A stretch of DNA of 15,716 bases, taken from JBOFFI01 sp051657245 (GTDB taxonomy: Bacteria > Pseudomonadota > Alphaproteobacteria > Holosporales > JBOFFI01). Positions 1-7,470 of the stretch are shown one piece after another. The stretch is from the NCBI GenBank assembly GCA_051657245.1, contig JBOFKI010000046.1, positions 1 through 15,716 on the forward strand. Reading direction: 5' to 3'. The translations under genes and the position numbers were made by a program. The notes under the pieces are model-generated. The model worked only from the letters and a program-made list of their open reading frames with translations. It was not told the DNA's origin and made no database searches. The stretch's first letter is position 1. Every line of letters starts with the position of its first letter.

Positions 1-394
1 CAATGTTTACACGCCTTCCATTAACCTGAACATGGCCATGGTTTACAAATTGGCGTGCCGCAAACACCGTAGGAACCCACTTTAGACGATACACAATGGC
101 GTCCAACCGACGCTCCAAAATGTTGATGAGGTTTTCACCCGTGTCTCCTATACGACGCGCTGCCTCAATATACAAACGACGAAACTGGCGCTCCCCGATG
201 TTGCCATAGTAGCCTCGCAATTTTTGCTTTGCAGCCAACTGCAGCGCATAGTTAGAAGGCTTTCCACCTTTTTGGCGCTGACCATGCTGACCTGGGCGAT
301 AATCCCGGAGGTTGATGGGACTTTTGGGGCGACCCCACAAGTTCACGCCATAGCGACGGTCGATCTTATACTTAGCTTCAATACGCTTGCTCAT
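1..394 (-). CDS. rpsD: 30S ribosomal protein S4, 5' part (runs off left edge)
   Basis: S4 is a primary 16S rRNA-binding protein that nucleates assembly of the small ribosomal subunit. The visible 131 residues begin MSKRIEAKYKIDRRYG and contain the family's RPGQHG segment (about 33-38), the block LQLAAKQKLRGYYG, and the start of the S4 RNA-binding domain (TGENLINILERRLD, then FAARQFVNHGHVQVNGRRVNI to the edge). About 70 residues of a usual length near 205 lie outside the window. The ATG at 394 is preceded on the minus strand by GGAAA at a suitable distance. A second ATG ten bases upstream is out of frame. A TTGACT hexamer (456-461, minus strand) could be a -35 box, but the matching -10 is poor. 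The gene stands alone here, next to an IS481 remnant. Confidence 0.97.
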   Translation of the reverse strand, partial: MSKRIEAKYKIDRRYGVNLWGRPKSPINLRDYRPGQHGQRQKGGKPSNYALQLAAKQKLRGYYGNIGERQFRRLYIEAARRIGDTGENLINILERRLDAIVYRLKWVPTVFAARQFVNHGHVQVNGRRVNI

Positions 395-537
395 CAGTTT
401 CCATAAAAATTAAAATTTCTATTCATCCAACGAAATTGGACGATTTCTACTCAAAAGTCAATCAGGTTTTTTCACGGCTGGACCACGGGCATATAGCTGA
501 ACTAGTTTAGTTTGGATATGAATACAAGAAGCTCTGC

Positions 538-853
538 CTACCTGTTTAGTCCCAGAGTGTGGTGGTGTGGATTTATGACAAACTTTTCAGGCTCTTCTTG
601 CCAGATTTTGATCATAAATTCGTAAGGTGTTAAGCCTTTAAGTATTCTAAGCTGCTTGGCAAAGTTGTAAGCCTTTACAAAAACAAAAAGATGTGTTTTG
701 GGCTGGTCATGTGTTTCATCATGATACCTCTTCACGGTGGCTTCTTTGAGGATTCTGTTCATGCGCTCAACTTGCCAATTTGTCCAGGGGTGACTTATTT
801 TTGATACGCACTGCCTCAGTCGTTTTGGCGCATCCATGTAATATTTGTCCCAT
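538..853 (-). pseudogene. IS481-family transposase, internally deleted and frameshifted
   Basis: The start MGQILHGCAKTTEAVRI (ATG at 853) matches the usual IS481 transposase N-terminus. After the deletion near base 800 this frame closes within about ten codons. The other frame carries the C-terminal integrase-core segment: HPWTNWQVERMNRILKEATV, then YNFAKQLRILKGLTPYEF, ending NPHHHTLGLNR with a stop at 538-540. The glutamate of QVERMN is the expected last acidic residue of the DDE catalytic triad; the two aspartates are deleted. Intact relatives are a little over 300 residues. A continuous frame also runs from an ATG at 957, but its first part reads the IS end and N-terminal codons out of frame, so it is not a real protein start. 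Confidence 0.85.
543..565. repeat. Left terminal inverted repeat of the IS481 remnant
   Basis: Reads TGTTTAGTCCCAGAGTGTGG and onward. It pairs with 890-912 read on the opposite strand (TGTATAGTCCCAGCGTGTGA and onward), with three differences in 23 bases. The last transposase codons (…LGLNR) lie inside this repeat. Confidence 0.75.
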
Positions 854-910
854 AAGTCCTCCTTCGAGGGTAATTTCTTGCATGTTACGCCATCACACGC
901 TGGGACTATA
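801..910. repeat. 110-bp direct repeat, copy 1 (IS481 5' end)
   Basis: Matches 15312-15421 in the same orientation with three mismatches (bases 836, 898 and 899). It covers the right terminal repeat, the leader, the AAGGAGG ribosome-binding site and the first 18 codons of the IS481 transposase. Confidence 0.93.
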
Positions 911-912
911 CA
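890..912. repeat. Right terminal inverted repeat of the IS481 remnant
   Basis: Inverted partner of 543-565. It lies just upstream of the truncated transposase start (ATG at 853, minus strand). The same end recurs at about 15401-15422. Confidence 0.75.
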
Positions 913-1038
913 TCTAGGACAAAAACAACGATGCTTTATCAACAACACCAAATTCATATTTCATTATCTAAAAATTTACCTTTTCAGGCTAACTTAAGAA
1001 AATTCCTTGATTTTGCAGCGTAAGCTAACCTGACAAGA

Positions 1039-1878
1039 ATGTGTGGAACGGTAATGGGACAGCAAACAAACCTCTCTTTTATTTTTTTATTTTTTGAAGA
1101 TTTTTACTACGAAATCTTAAGACAAAAAGAACGGGTCTTATCTAACAGATGGCGCCAAACCTTGCCCCTCATCCGTGCTCTTGAAGCTCCTGTTTCTCAT
1201 GAGAATTCACCTGTTCAATCAATGGCAAGAGAGGGATACCAAGATCCGGATGTGGAACGCATCTTGTCCAGCTTTCAGCATATTCTTGAGACCCAATCTT
1301 TGAAAGCGAATCAAGAAGGAGGGGCTTTTGGCGTTGCTTGTTACCGGGAAGCTCAATATATCATGGTAGCCTTAGCTGATGAAATTTTCCTAGGACTACC
1401 CTGGGAAGGGAGACGCTATTGGGAATCTCACTTGCTTGAGGAGAGAACTTTTTCTAGCCATATAGCAGGAGAACGCTTTTTTACGTTTTTGGATGCGTTT
1501 TTGAAAGAACGCAATCCTTTGAAGCAAGAAATTGCTTTGCTCTATTTATCTGCCCTGGGGCTCGGATTTAGGGGAAAATACAGAGGATTTGATGACAAAG
1601 GGGCTTTGAGTTTCTACCGTGAGCAGCTCTTCACCTTTGTCTACCGACAGTCGCCTAGCCTTTTTAAAACTTCCCAACATCTTTTCCCCCAAGCAACGCA
1701 GCACACATTGGAAGGAGCCCCCGAACAATGGAATGAAGACCTTAGAAAGTGGGGGCTCATCCTTCTGGGGGTCCTTTTAGGCTATTTCTTTTTTTCTTAC
1801 ACGGTTTGGTATGGAGCAACCTATCGCTTGGACACATTGACGGATTCTATTCTGGAAGGTTTGCAGCAATTAAGGTAA
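1039..1878 (+). CDS. tssL: Type VI secretion system inner-membrane protein TssL (DotU/IcmH family)
   Basis: TssL anchors the T6SS membrane complex together with TssM. Its cytoplasmic domain faces the baseplate and its C-terminus is held by one transmembrane helix. The 279 residues contain the DotU core: ALADEIFLGLPWEGRRYWES (111-130), then LLEERTFSSHIAGERFF (132-148) and the family's ALGLGFRGKYRG block (172-183). A single hydrophobic helix lies at about 238-258, followed by some 20 residues. There is no OmpA-like peptidoglycan-binding extension, so this is the short form. Two starts are possible. The ATG at 1039 is the longest; an in-frame ATG at 1054 is preceded by GGAACGG and begins MGQQTNLS. 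The gene is the first of a three-gene operon; tssM starts 7 bases after its stop. The 81 bases upstream, up to 958, show no convincing promoter. Confidence 0.93.
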   Translation: MCGTVMGQQTNLSFIFLFFEDFYYEILRQKERVLSNRWRQTLPLIRALEAPVSHENSPVQSMAREGYQDPDVERILSSFQHILETQSLKANQEGGAFGVACYREAQYIMVALADEIFLGLPWEGRRYWESHLLEERTFSSHIAGERFFTFLDAFLKERNPLKQEIALLYLSALGLGFRGKYRGFDDKGALSFYREQLFTFVYRQSPSLFKTSQHLFPQATQHTLEGAPEQWNEDLRKWGLILLGVLLGYFFFSYTVWYGATYRLDTLTDSILEGLQQLR

Positions 1879-1885
1879 TCATTTT

Positions 1886-4800
1886 ATGGATTCATTTTTC
1901 TTAGTTCTAGATTTGATCTGGCCCATCTTACTTGCATTACTATGCTTGGTTGGGGTAACAGCTCTCATTTATCAGTTTACAAAATCTCCTAAGGTAGAAA
2001 AAGATGAAGAGGAAACAACAGCTTCTCGGAGCGTGTGGAGAAGTGTAAGGGCTAAATTACAGTACTTTTTCGCTCGATACGGCTACCTTCCGAAAGATCA
2101 ATTAACCCAATCTTTTTTGAAGGCGCTCGAGTCTATACAGGGTCTTATTGGAGAGAAGCAATCCCATTACCAGCTTCCTTGGTTTATGATGATAGGAGTT
2201 GAGGGAAATGGAAAAAGCTCTTTGTTGAAGTCCCTCCAGCTTAAACAACCTATTTCTCAAAATTTTCCAGAAGAGTCTAGAGCTTGCGACTGGTATTTTT
2301 ATGACCATGGCATTGTGATTGATGTCAAAGGTGATCTCATTGTCTCTGAAAATGATCTTTATTCAAACGAACAAGACTGGCGGTTGTTGTTAGATCTTCT
2401 CGCTAACCATCGATCTAAACGTCCTTTAGACGGCATTATTTTAACCATTTCTGCAGAAGAACTTTTAGGAAAAATTCCCCATGAGCTTTTGATGCGACGC
2501 GCAGACCGTCTTTATATGAAATTGTGGGAAATGCAACGCACGCTGGGCGTTAGACTTCCCGTTTATTTCTTGATAACTAAATGCGATCTTGTGGCAGGTT
2601 TTTCTAGTTTTTGCCAAGAAATCCCAGAAAAAAATCATCAGGATATTTTAGGTTGGTCGAACCCTTATTCCATCGAAACGGCTTTCTCTCCCATTTGGGT
2701 TGAAGAGCTGTTTGATGAAATTGGGGGCCGAATAACCCGCCTGCAGCAAGAAATCTTTGCCCAAGGCCAAATCTATGATGAGCGCGATGGCGTTTTTGTT
2801 TTCCCAAAGGAATTTCGTTTACTCAAGAACAATTTAAAGACTTATCTGGAGCACCTGTTTAAAGAAAATATTTATCATGAAAGTTTTTTCCTGAGGGGTG
2901 TTTATTTTTGTGGCTCTCCTGATCAAAGCCCCTCTGCTGCATCAACATTTGAGCATGTTTTTCAAGAGAATACAGAAAACCAAGGAGAAATTTTTTATCT
3001 TTCTCCGGAAACTCTTGAAAAACCAGAGCTATCTTTTTCTTTCTCGCTTCTAAAGCCTGTTTTTTTTACTACGAATCTTTTTAAAGATAAAATCTTCCCA
3101 GAAAAAGGAATTGTCAAACCAGTTCGCGCGCATTTTTTTCTTCAAACACAATCGCTTCGCTTGCTTCAGGTGATCGGATTTCTTGGAACAGCTTTTGGAA
3201 TTTACGGCTTGATCAATGCTTATGATAGCCTCCAAGGGAGTCGCAATGCGCTCTTACCCCACTTAAATAAGATAAAAACTATTGTGAAACGAGCTCTCGA
3301 AGACAAAGAGCGCGTCGGCCTTGATCATGTCTTTTTTGAGCAACAAGCTCAAATTATTTTGAATACCCTTGCAGGATTTAAAATAAGCCCCCTCCAGGAT
3401 TGGCTTATTCCTGTTTCTTGGGTGAGCCCCCTTGAAAAAAAGATGGAAAAAGTGATAACCCTGGCCTATGATAAAATTATCTTTAGGGCGCTTTTTCAAA
3501 AACTTCAAGAACAAGTGCATTTGACAATAGAAGGAAAACAAAGCAACACCTCTTATCTTCAGACTTCATACCCAACAGAAGACGGGATAACACCTCTAGC
3601 AACTCGTGAGTTTCAAGCTCTGGAAACTTATGTAAATAAGATGCATGAGCTGCAAACAGTTGCGATTAAGCTGAAAAATTTACCCCATTCGGAAAGTCTT
3701 CAAGATTTAGCCTTTGTTGTAAAAAAACTCTTCAATACGATTTTGCCTGAAGATTTTTACAGCCATAAGCAGATCTATCAAAAAGCCCTTGCAGCTTCTT
3801 CCCTCCCTTCACTCCAATTCAATGATTTTGTACAACCTGCCACCCAAAAACTTCGACTGTTTTTTGGGCGCTTTTTAGATGCTGCTTTTGATCTTGAAAA
3901 AATATTCCCTGATTTAGGGAATCTCATTGTAGATCTGAAAAAATTTATGGTCCTTAATGCAAAATACACTTTCGAAGAGCTTCAAGCCCTCAACCAACAT
4001 ATCTCAGGCGTGATGACCCTATTTAACCACCCCTATTCAGTCTGGCTTTTGAAAGAAAATTTTGAACCAGGGGCTGCTTTCCATGAGGTTATCAAATATG
4101 TCGCTTCTTCTTATTTTTTTAGTGAATCAATAGCAGATACGTTAACTCAAGAAAGCAACCTTGCTTTTCAAGAGTTTAAGGTACGTTTATCCAACTATCG
4201 AAGCCCTTTAACAGGGCAATTTTTTACCATTTCTGAGAACAATTTATCTTTTTCTCCAGACAAACTCTTGCATCTCCAAGGGTTATTAAATTTGCTGTTT
4301 AGCGAACCGTTTATGTCAAGTTCGCAGTCTGAGCCTATTCAAACGAGCGTGCCTACAGGGTCTTATCTTTTATGGAATTTTCAAAGGTTGCAAGAAATTG
4401 AAAGTTTACTAAACCATTTTGATGTTTTCATGGCTAACAAACTCCTTTTTTTTCCAAAAAATTTTTTAGAAACGTTGCGGTTTATTTCTGCGTCAAATTT
4501 AAGAAAAAATCTCCAGTCTCAGTTGGCTAAATCTCAGGTTTTTATTCCAAGATCCCATCGCGTCCAAGGTTTTCTATCTCCTGAAGAGGTGCTGTTGCCA
4601 GAAATCCAAAATATTCGGGCCGTTTCTCCCGTTTTAGGAAATGTTTTAGGGAAAACGAAATCTCTCGGAATGTTGCAGCTTCATGGAGAGATAAAAAAAA
4701 TTGTTTTGAAACAAGGGCTTGGCTTGCTGGAAAATATCGATCAAATTTTGGAATCAGAGGGGCCCTATACCCTTCAAACCGCTGCCTTTGAAGGAGATGT

Positions 4801-6043
4801 GAGTAGCCTGGGTGAGGCTGACCTTAAATCTTATGTCACCTTGCAGCGGGAGAGGATCCGCTATCTTGCGAAAGAGTTTGCTGAGCCTGTTGTGCAGCTT
4901 TTACGTCATTTGTTTGAGCTTGACCGAGGGCAAATTCCTGCCCTTTATAGAAAATGGAGCAAAATTTTAGTACAGCTTAACCTGCATGCTAAAAATACAC
5001 CCGGAAATTCAATTGCTTCCCTAGAAACATTTATTTTAAAAGAGCTTCCCCAAGTCAAAATTGGTGCATGCTTAGATGAAAACGAGGACACGGAAAATTT
5101 AGCTTCCACAGATTTTTTTCTTCAAAAACAGCGTGAGCTCAAGAAGCGTTTCAGCCAGCAATGCCAACGTGCCGAAGGAAGCGTTTCTAAGGAAGCCTAC
5201 CAAGAGATAGCCTCTTATTTTAACACAAAATTAGCTGGCAGATTTCCTTTCGTGAAAGAGGATGTTCTTTTTTCAAGGGCTGCAGATGTTTCTGTGGACG
5301 ACCTTCAAACATTCTATCAAATGTTGGGAGAAAAAGGAGATTTTGCTAAAGGATTTTTGGATAAACTTGGCAACGCTTACAGCCAAAAAGCCCTTCATTT
5401 TTTGGAAAAAATGGAAAATCTCCAAAGCATTTTTGGGGCAATTCTAGAAGCCGATCAACCTGAAAAAGCATCCCCACTTTTACTTGATGCAACCTTTCGT
5501 GGCTATACCGAGCAAGAAGCAAACGGAAACCATATTATCAGCTGCCACCTTAAAATTGGAGATCAGCGATATGATCTTTCTAAAAATACCACTTCTATCC
5601 GATGGGGATATGCTCAGCCTATAGAAGTACAGTTCCGATGGGCATCTGGGAGCCGCTTAAGACCGCTTTCTTCTCAGCTTCCGCCGCACTTAACGATCTC
5701 TGGTCTAGACGTATCGTTCCAATATCAAGGAAAATGGGCGCTTTTAAGGATGATGCGTCAGCAAAAAAGCCTTAATACTTCCCAGACAGAAGGCCAGCTT
5801 TTAAGGTTTGAAATTCCATGTTCGCAACGCTTTCCGTCTGAGGTTCCAAATAAAATTGTTTGTAACGCTGGAAAAAAAGAAGCTGTGAGCACTGCTCCAG
5901 CGTCTAAAACCGTTCTGTTTATGAAATTAAATGAATCAAAAGATAAAAAAATGGGGAATAAGGGGGAAGAAGAAAAAGGCGAAAAACCTGCTTTACAATC
6001 TCCTGATTTCCCTACACAGGCACCGACTGTTTCTTCGCTTTAA
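1886..6043 (+). CDS. tssM: Type VI secretion system membrane protein TssM (IcmF family)
   Basis: TssM is the large inner-membrane protein that spans the periplasm and links TssL to TssJ in the T6SS membrane complex. At 1385 residues it is at the long end for the family. It has one N-terminal hydrophobic stretch (about 4-32), then a cytoplasmic NTPase-like domain with Walker A GVEGNGKSS (104-112, K110), a Walker B-like IVIDVKGD (143-150), the RPLDGIILTIS block (179-189) and a G-protein-like TKCD (231-234). The family's LRGVYFCGS block follows (337-344), and then a second membrane helix (about 425-446) after the conserved IFPEKGI. The remaining 900 or so residues would be periplasmic and end with the TssM C-terminal block FQYQGKWALLRMM. 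A lysine- and glutamate-rich tail of about 40 residues follows. Canonical members usually have two N-terminal helices; only one is evident here. Translation probably starts at the ATG 7 bases after tssL, with a weak ribosome-binding site. Confidence 0.95.
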   Translation: MDSFFLVLDLIWPILLALLCLVGVTALIYQFTKSPKVEKDEEETTASRSVWRSVRAKLQYFFARYGYLPKDQLTQSFLKALESIQGLIGEKQSHYQLPWFMMIGVEGNGKSSLLKSLQLKQPISQNFPEESRACDWYFYDHGIVIDVKGDLIVSENDLYSNEQDWRLLLDLLANHRSKRPLDGIILTISAEELLGKIPHELLMRRADRLYMKLWEMQRTLGVRLPVYFLITKCDLVAGFSSFCQEIPEKNHQDILGWSNPYSIETAFSPIWVEELFDEIGGRITRLQQEIFAQGQIYDERDGVFVFPKEFRLLKNNLKTYLEHLFKENIYHESFFLRGVYFCGSPDQSPSAASTFEHVFQENTENQGEIFYLSPETLEKPELSFSFSLLKPVFFTTNLFKDKIFPEKGIVKPVRAHFFLQTQSLRLLQVIGFLGTAFGIYGLINAYDSLQGSRNALLPHLNKIKTIVKRALEDKERVGLDHVFFEQQAQIILNTLAGFKISPLQDWLIPVSWVSPLEKKMEKVITLAYDKIIFRALFQKLQEQVHLTIEGKQSNTSYLQTSYPTEDGITPLATREFQALETYVNKMHELQTVAIKLKNLPHSESLQDLAFVVKKLFNTILPEDFYSHKQIYQKALAASSLPSLQFNDFVQPATQKLRLFFGRFLDAAFDLEKIFPDLGNLIVDLKKFMVLNAKYTFEELQALNQHISGVMTLFNHPYSVWLLKENFEPGAAFHEVIKYVASSYFFSESIADTLTQESNLAFQEFKVRLSNYRSPLTGQFFTISENNLSFSPDKLLHLQGLLNLLFSEPFMSSSQSEPIQTSVPTGSYLLWNFQRLQEIESLLNHFDVFMANKLLFFPKNFLETLRFISASNLRKNLQSQLAKSQVFIPRSHRVQGFLSPEEVLLPEIQNIRAVSPVLGNVLGKTKSLGMLQLHGEIKKIVLKQGLGLLENIDQILESEGPYTLQTAAFEGDVSSLGEADLKSYVTLQRERIRYLAKEFAEPVVQLLRHLFELDRGQIPALYRKWSKILVQLNLHAKNTPGNSIASLETFILKELPQVKIGACLDENEDTENLASTDFFLQKQRELKKRFSQQCQRAEGSVSKEAYQEIASYFNTKLAGRFPFVKEDVLFSRAADVSVDDLQTFYQMLGEKGDFAKGFLDKLGNAYSQKALHFLEKMENLQSIFGAILEADQPEKASPLLLDATFRGYTEQEANGNHIISCHLKIGDQRYDLSKNTTSIRWGYAQPIEVQFRWASGSRLRPLSSQLPPHLTISGLDVSFQYQGKWALLRMMRQQKSLNTSQTEGQLLRFEIPCSQRFPSEVPNKIVCNAGKKEAVSTAPASKTVLFMKLNESKDKKMGNKGEEEKGEKPALQSPDFPTQAPTVSSL

Positions 6044-6064
6044 ACCCCAGTTAGGACGTTTTTC

Positions 6065-7186
6065 ATGATTTCTTTTAATGAAAATTTGCTAGAAAAGGCT
6101 TTGTTGCCATTAAGCCAAGATCGCCCTTCCGGGGTTTCCTTGAGGTACGATCCATTTTATGATGCGATCCGCGAAGCGCGGCGAAATGAAGATCCATTGC
6201 TACCCCAAGGTGTTTGGGAGTCGGAGACCAAGAAAGCAGATTGGGGACAGGTTTCGAATCTCTGCTTACAAGGATTGCTAGAGCGCTCGAAAGATTTACA
6301 ACTCATGGCTTGGTTGCTGGAATCTTGGACAGCTCTGGAGGGCCTCAAGGGGCTTGACCGTGGATTGCAGTGGTTGCGTCGTCTTTCTGAAACGTTTTGG
6401 ACGTCTCTACATCCAGAATTGGATGAGGATGGCGCCTCTTTGCGGGTAGCATCTTACGTGTGGATTGACGATAAACTTCCCCAAGTGATATTGAATTTGG
6501 CAATTAGCAAGCCTGAAAAAGGAAATCTTCGATCCTTTTCATTGGCAGAATGGTTTGCTTCTCAACGCCTTGAAGCCATGAGCCGGAAACAGGAAGATCC
6601 AGAAAATTTTCTAAAACAAGCTGTCGAAGAAAAAAAAGAAGTAAGCCCCCAGTCTGTATGGCGCAGCATCCGCGCGACACCTCCTGCCTTTTATCAGCAA
6701 CTTAAAGAAAAGATTATGCACGCTTTGGACGAACTTCAAGCTTTGGAAGATTTTTTGAAAACTGTGTTGCAAGGCGTAAAGCCAACGGATTTACCCACTT
6801 TTTTTTCTCTACACAAACAACTAAATCAGATGATCTCTTTGTGTGACCAATGGGGGGCTGTGACCTATCCCGTCCAAAATTTAAAAAAAACACTTTTGGA
6901 ATCTCCTTCAGAAAATTTTGAGACGCTTCAAGACGGGCCTGAAAAGCATAATGATCATTCGGGAAGATTAGAGCAGCCAAGGGCTTCTTCACGAAACGAG
7001 ATGTTGGAAACGTTAAAAACCATTTCAGATGCTTTGATTAAAGAAGACCCTAACAGTCCCTTATCTCTTTTGTTGAAACAAGCCATCCTATGGCGGGATA
7101 AAAATTTTATGGATCTATTTGAATTATTTAAAAAAAATCCGCAAGGATTTCAATCAATCATGGAATTACTTTCAAATAATAAATAA
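6065..7186 (+). CDS. tssA: Type VI secretion system protein TssA (ImpA_N domain)
   Basis: TssA proteins carry an N-terminal ImpA_N domain and help start or cap T6SS baseplate, tube and sheath assembly. The 373 residues begin with a typical ImpA_N region: LLPLSQDRPSGVSLRYDPFY (13-32), an ADWGQV block (58-63), then KDLQLMAWLLESWTALEGLK (76-95) and SLHPELDEDG (114-123). The middle (about 205-275) is helical, and the tail is linker plus a short helical region. It is shorter than many TssA proteins, so the C-terminal subclass cannot be set from sequence alone. The ATG at 6065 has TAGGA nine to ten bases upstream and lies 21 bases after the tssM stop, so the three genes are probably cotranscribed. 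An intrinsic terminator follows at 7304-7334, which closes the operon. Confidence 0.9.
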   Translation: MISFNENLLEKALLPLSQDRPSGVSLRYDPFYDAIREARRNEDPLLPQGVWESETKKADWGQVSNLCLQGLLERSKDLQLMAWLLESWTALEGLKGLDRGLQWLRRLSETFWTSLHPELDEDGASLRVASYVWIDDKLPQVILNLAISKPEKGNLRSFSLAEWFASQRLEAMSRKQEDPENFLKQAVEEKKEVSPQSVWRSIRATPPAFYQQLKEKIMHALDELQALEDFLKTVLQGVKPTDLPTFFSLHKQLNQMISLCDQWGAVTYPVQNLKKTLLESPSENFETLQDGPEKHNDHSGRLEQPRASSRNEMLETLKTISDALIKEDPNSPLSLLLKQAILWRDKNFMDLFELFKKNPQGFQSIMELLSNNK

Positions 7187-7271
7187 AAAGAATTATTACT
7201 TGATTTTTTATTTTATTTATTTTACTAATCGCAATCAGGAGGCACTTCCTAATATGTTTGTTTCACGGTTC

Positions 7272-7293
7272 AAGCACCTTCTCGAAGGGGCTT
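7272..7293 (+). promoter_or_regulatory. Hairpin upstream of the tss operon terminator
   Basis: AAGCACCTTC and GAAGGGGCTT form a near-perfect 10-bp inverted repeat (one mismatch) with a tiny loop. It sits 10 bases before the terminator stem. A micro-ORF (7254-7295, MFVSRFKHLLEGA) with AGGAGG 11 bases upstream of its ATG covers this hairpin. It may be an accessory terminator hairpin or a leader-like element; no function is assigned. Confidence 0.45.
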
Positions 7294-7303
7294 AAAAGAG
7301 ATG

Positions 7304-7334
7304 GGCAGTTCAAAGGGATTTGAGCTGCCTTTTT
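7304..7334 (+). terminator. Intrinsic terminator after tssLMA
   Basis: The stem GGCAGTTCAAA / TTTGAGCTGCC is 11 bp with one G-U pair and a four-base GGGA loop. It is followed directly by TTTTT. It lies about 118 bases after the tssA stop and before mutL, and separates the two transcription units. Confidence 0.85.
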
Positions 7335-7470
7335 CTTTCAAGAAAATGTGAAATTCGTTTAGCTTGAGCTTGACAGGTCGCCCGAGATCTATCAACGTTT
7401 CTCCAGTTGCTGTCCGCTGCGTGTGGATTAGAAAAGGCTTTTTTTAAAAAAATCAAGAGGATTTTCAAAG

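Larger units (their letters stand above)
543..912 (-). mobile_element. Internally deleted IS481-family element (MITE-like)
   Basis: The element is bounded by imperfect terminal inverted repeats at 543-565 and 890-912 (about 20 of 23 bases match, each starting TGT). Reading inward on the minus strand there is a ribosome-binding site (AAGGAGG), an ATG at 853 and the N-terminus MGQILHGCAKTTEAVRI typical of IS481 transposases. The sequence then jumps near base 800 straight to the transposase C-terminus. Most of the roughly 1-kb gene, including the DDE core before the final acidic region, is gone, and the two remaining parts are in different frames. The element cannot make its own transposase but has both ends. 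The flanks show no clear target duplication (ctacc on the left, tctag on the right), and the similarity may extend a few bases beyond the TGT ends. Confidence 0.8.

Noticed and set aside
395..537. AACTAGTT palindrome and CCAA/TTGG hairpin upstream of rpsD as an S4 autoregulatory site
   Set aside because: The inverted repeats are short and AT-rich, with no similarity I can point to with a known S4-binding leader.
538..957. A continuous 139-codon minus-strand frame with an ATG at 957
   Set aside because: Only its C-terminal part is real IS481 transposase. The N-terminal part reads the terminal repeat and the true transposase start in the wrong frame.
7270..7445. An open minus-strand frame of about 57 codons without ATG between tssA and mutL
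   Set aside because: It has no start codon or ribosome-binding site and no family I recognise. It also runs through the terminator stem, which explains part of its composition.
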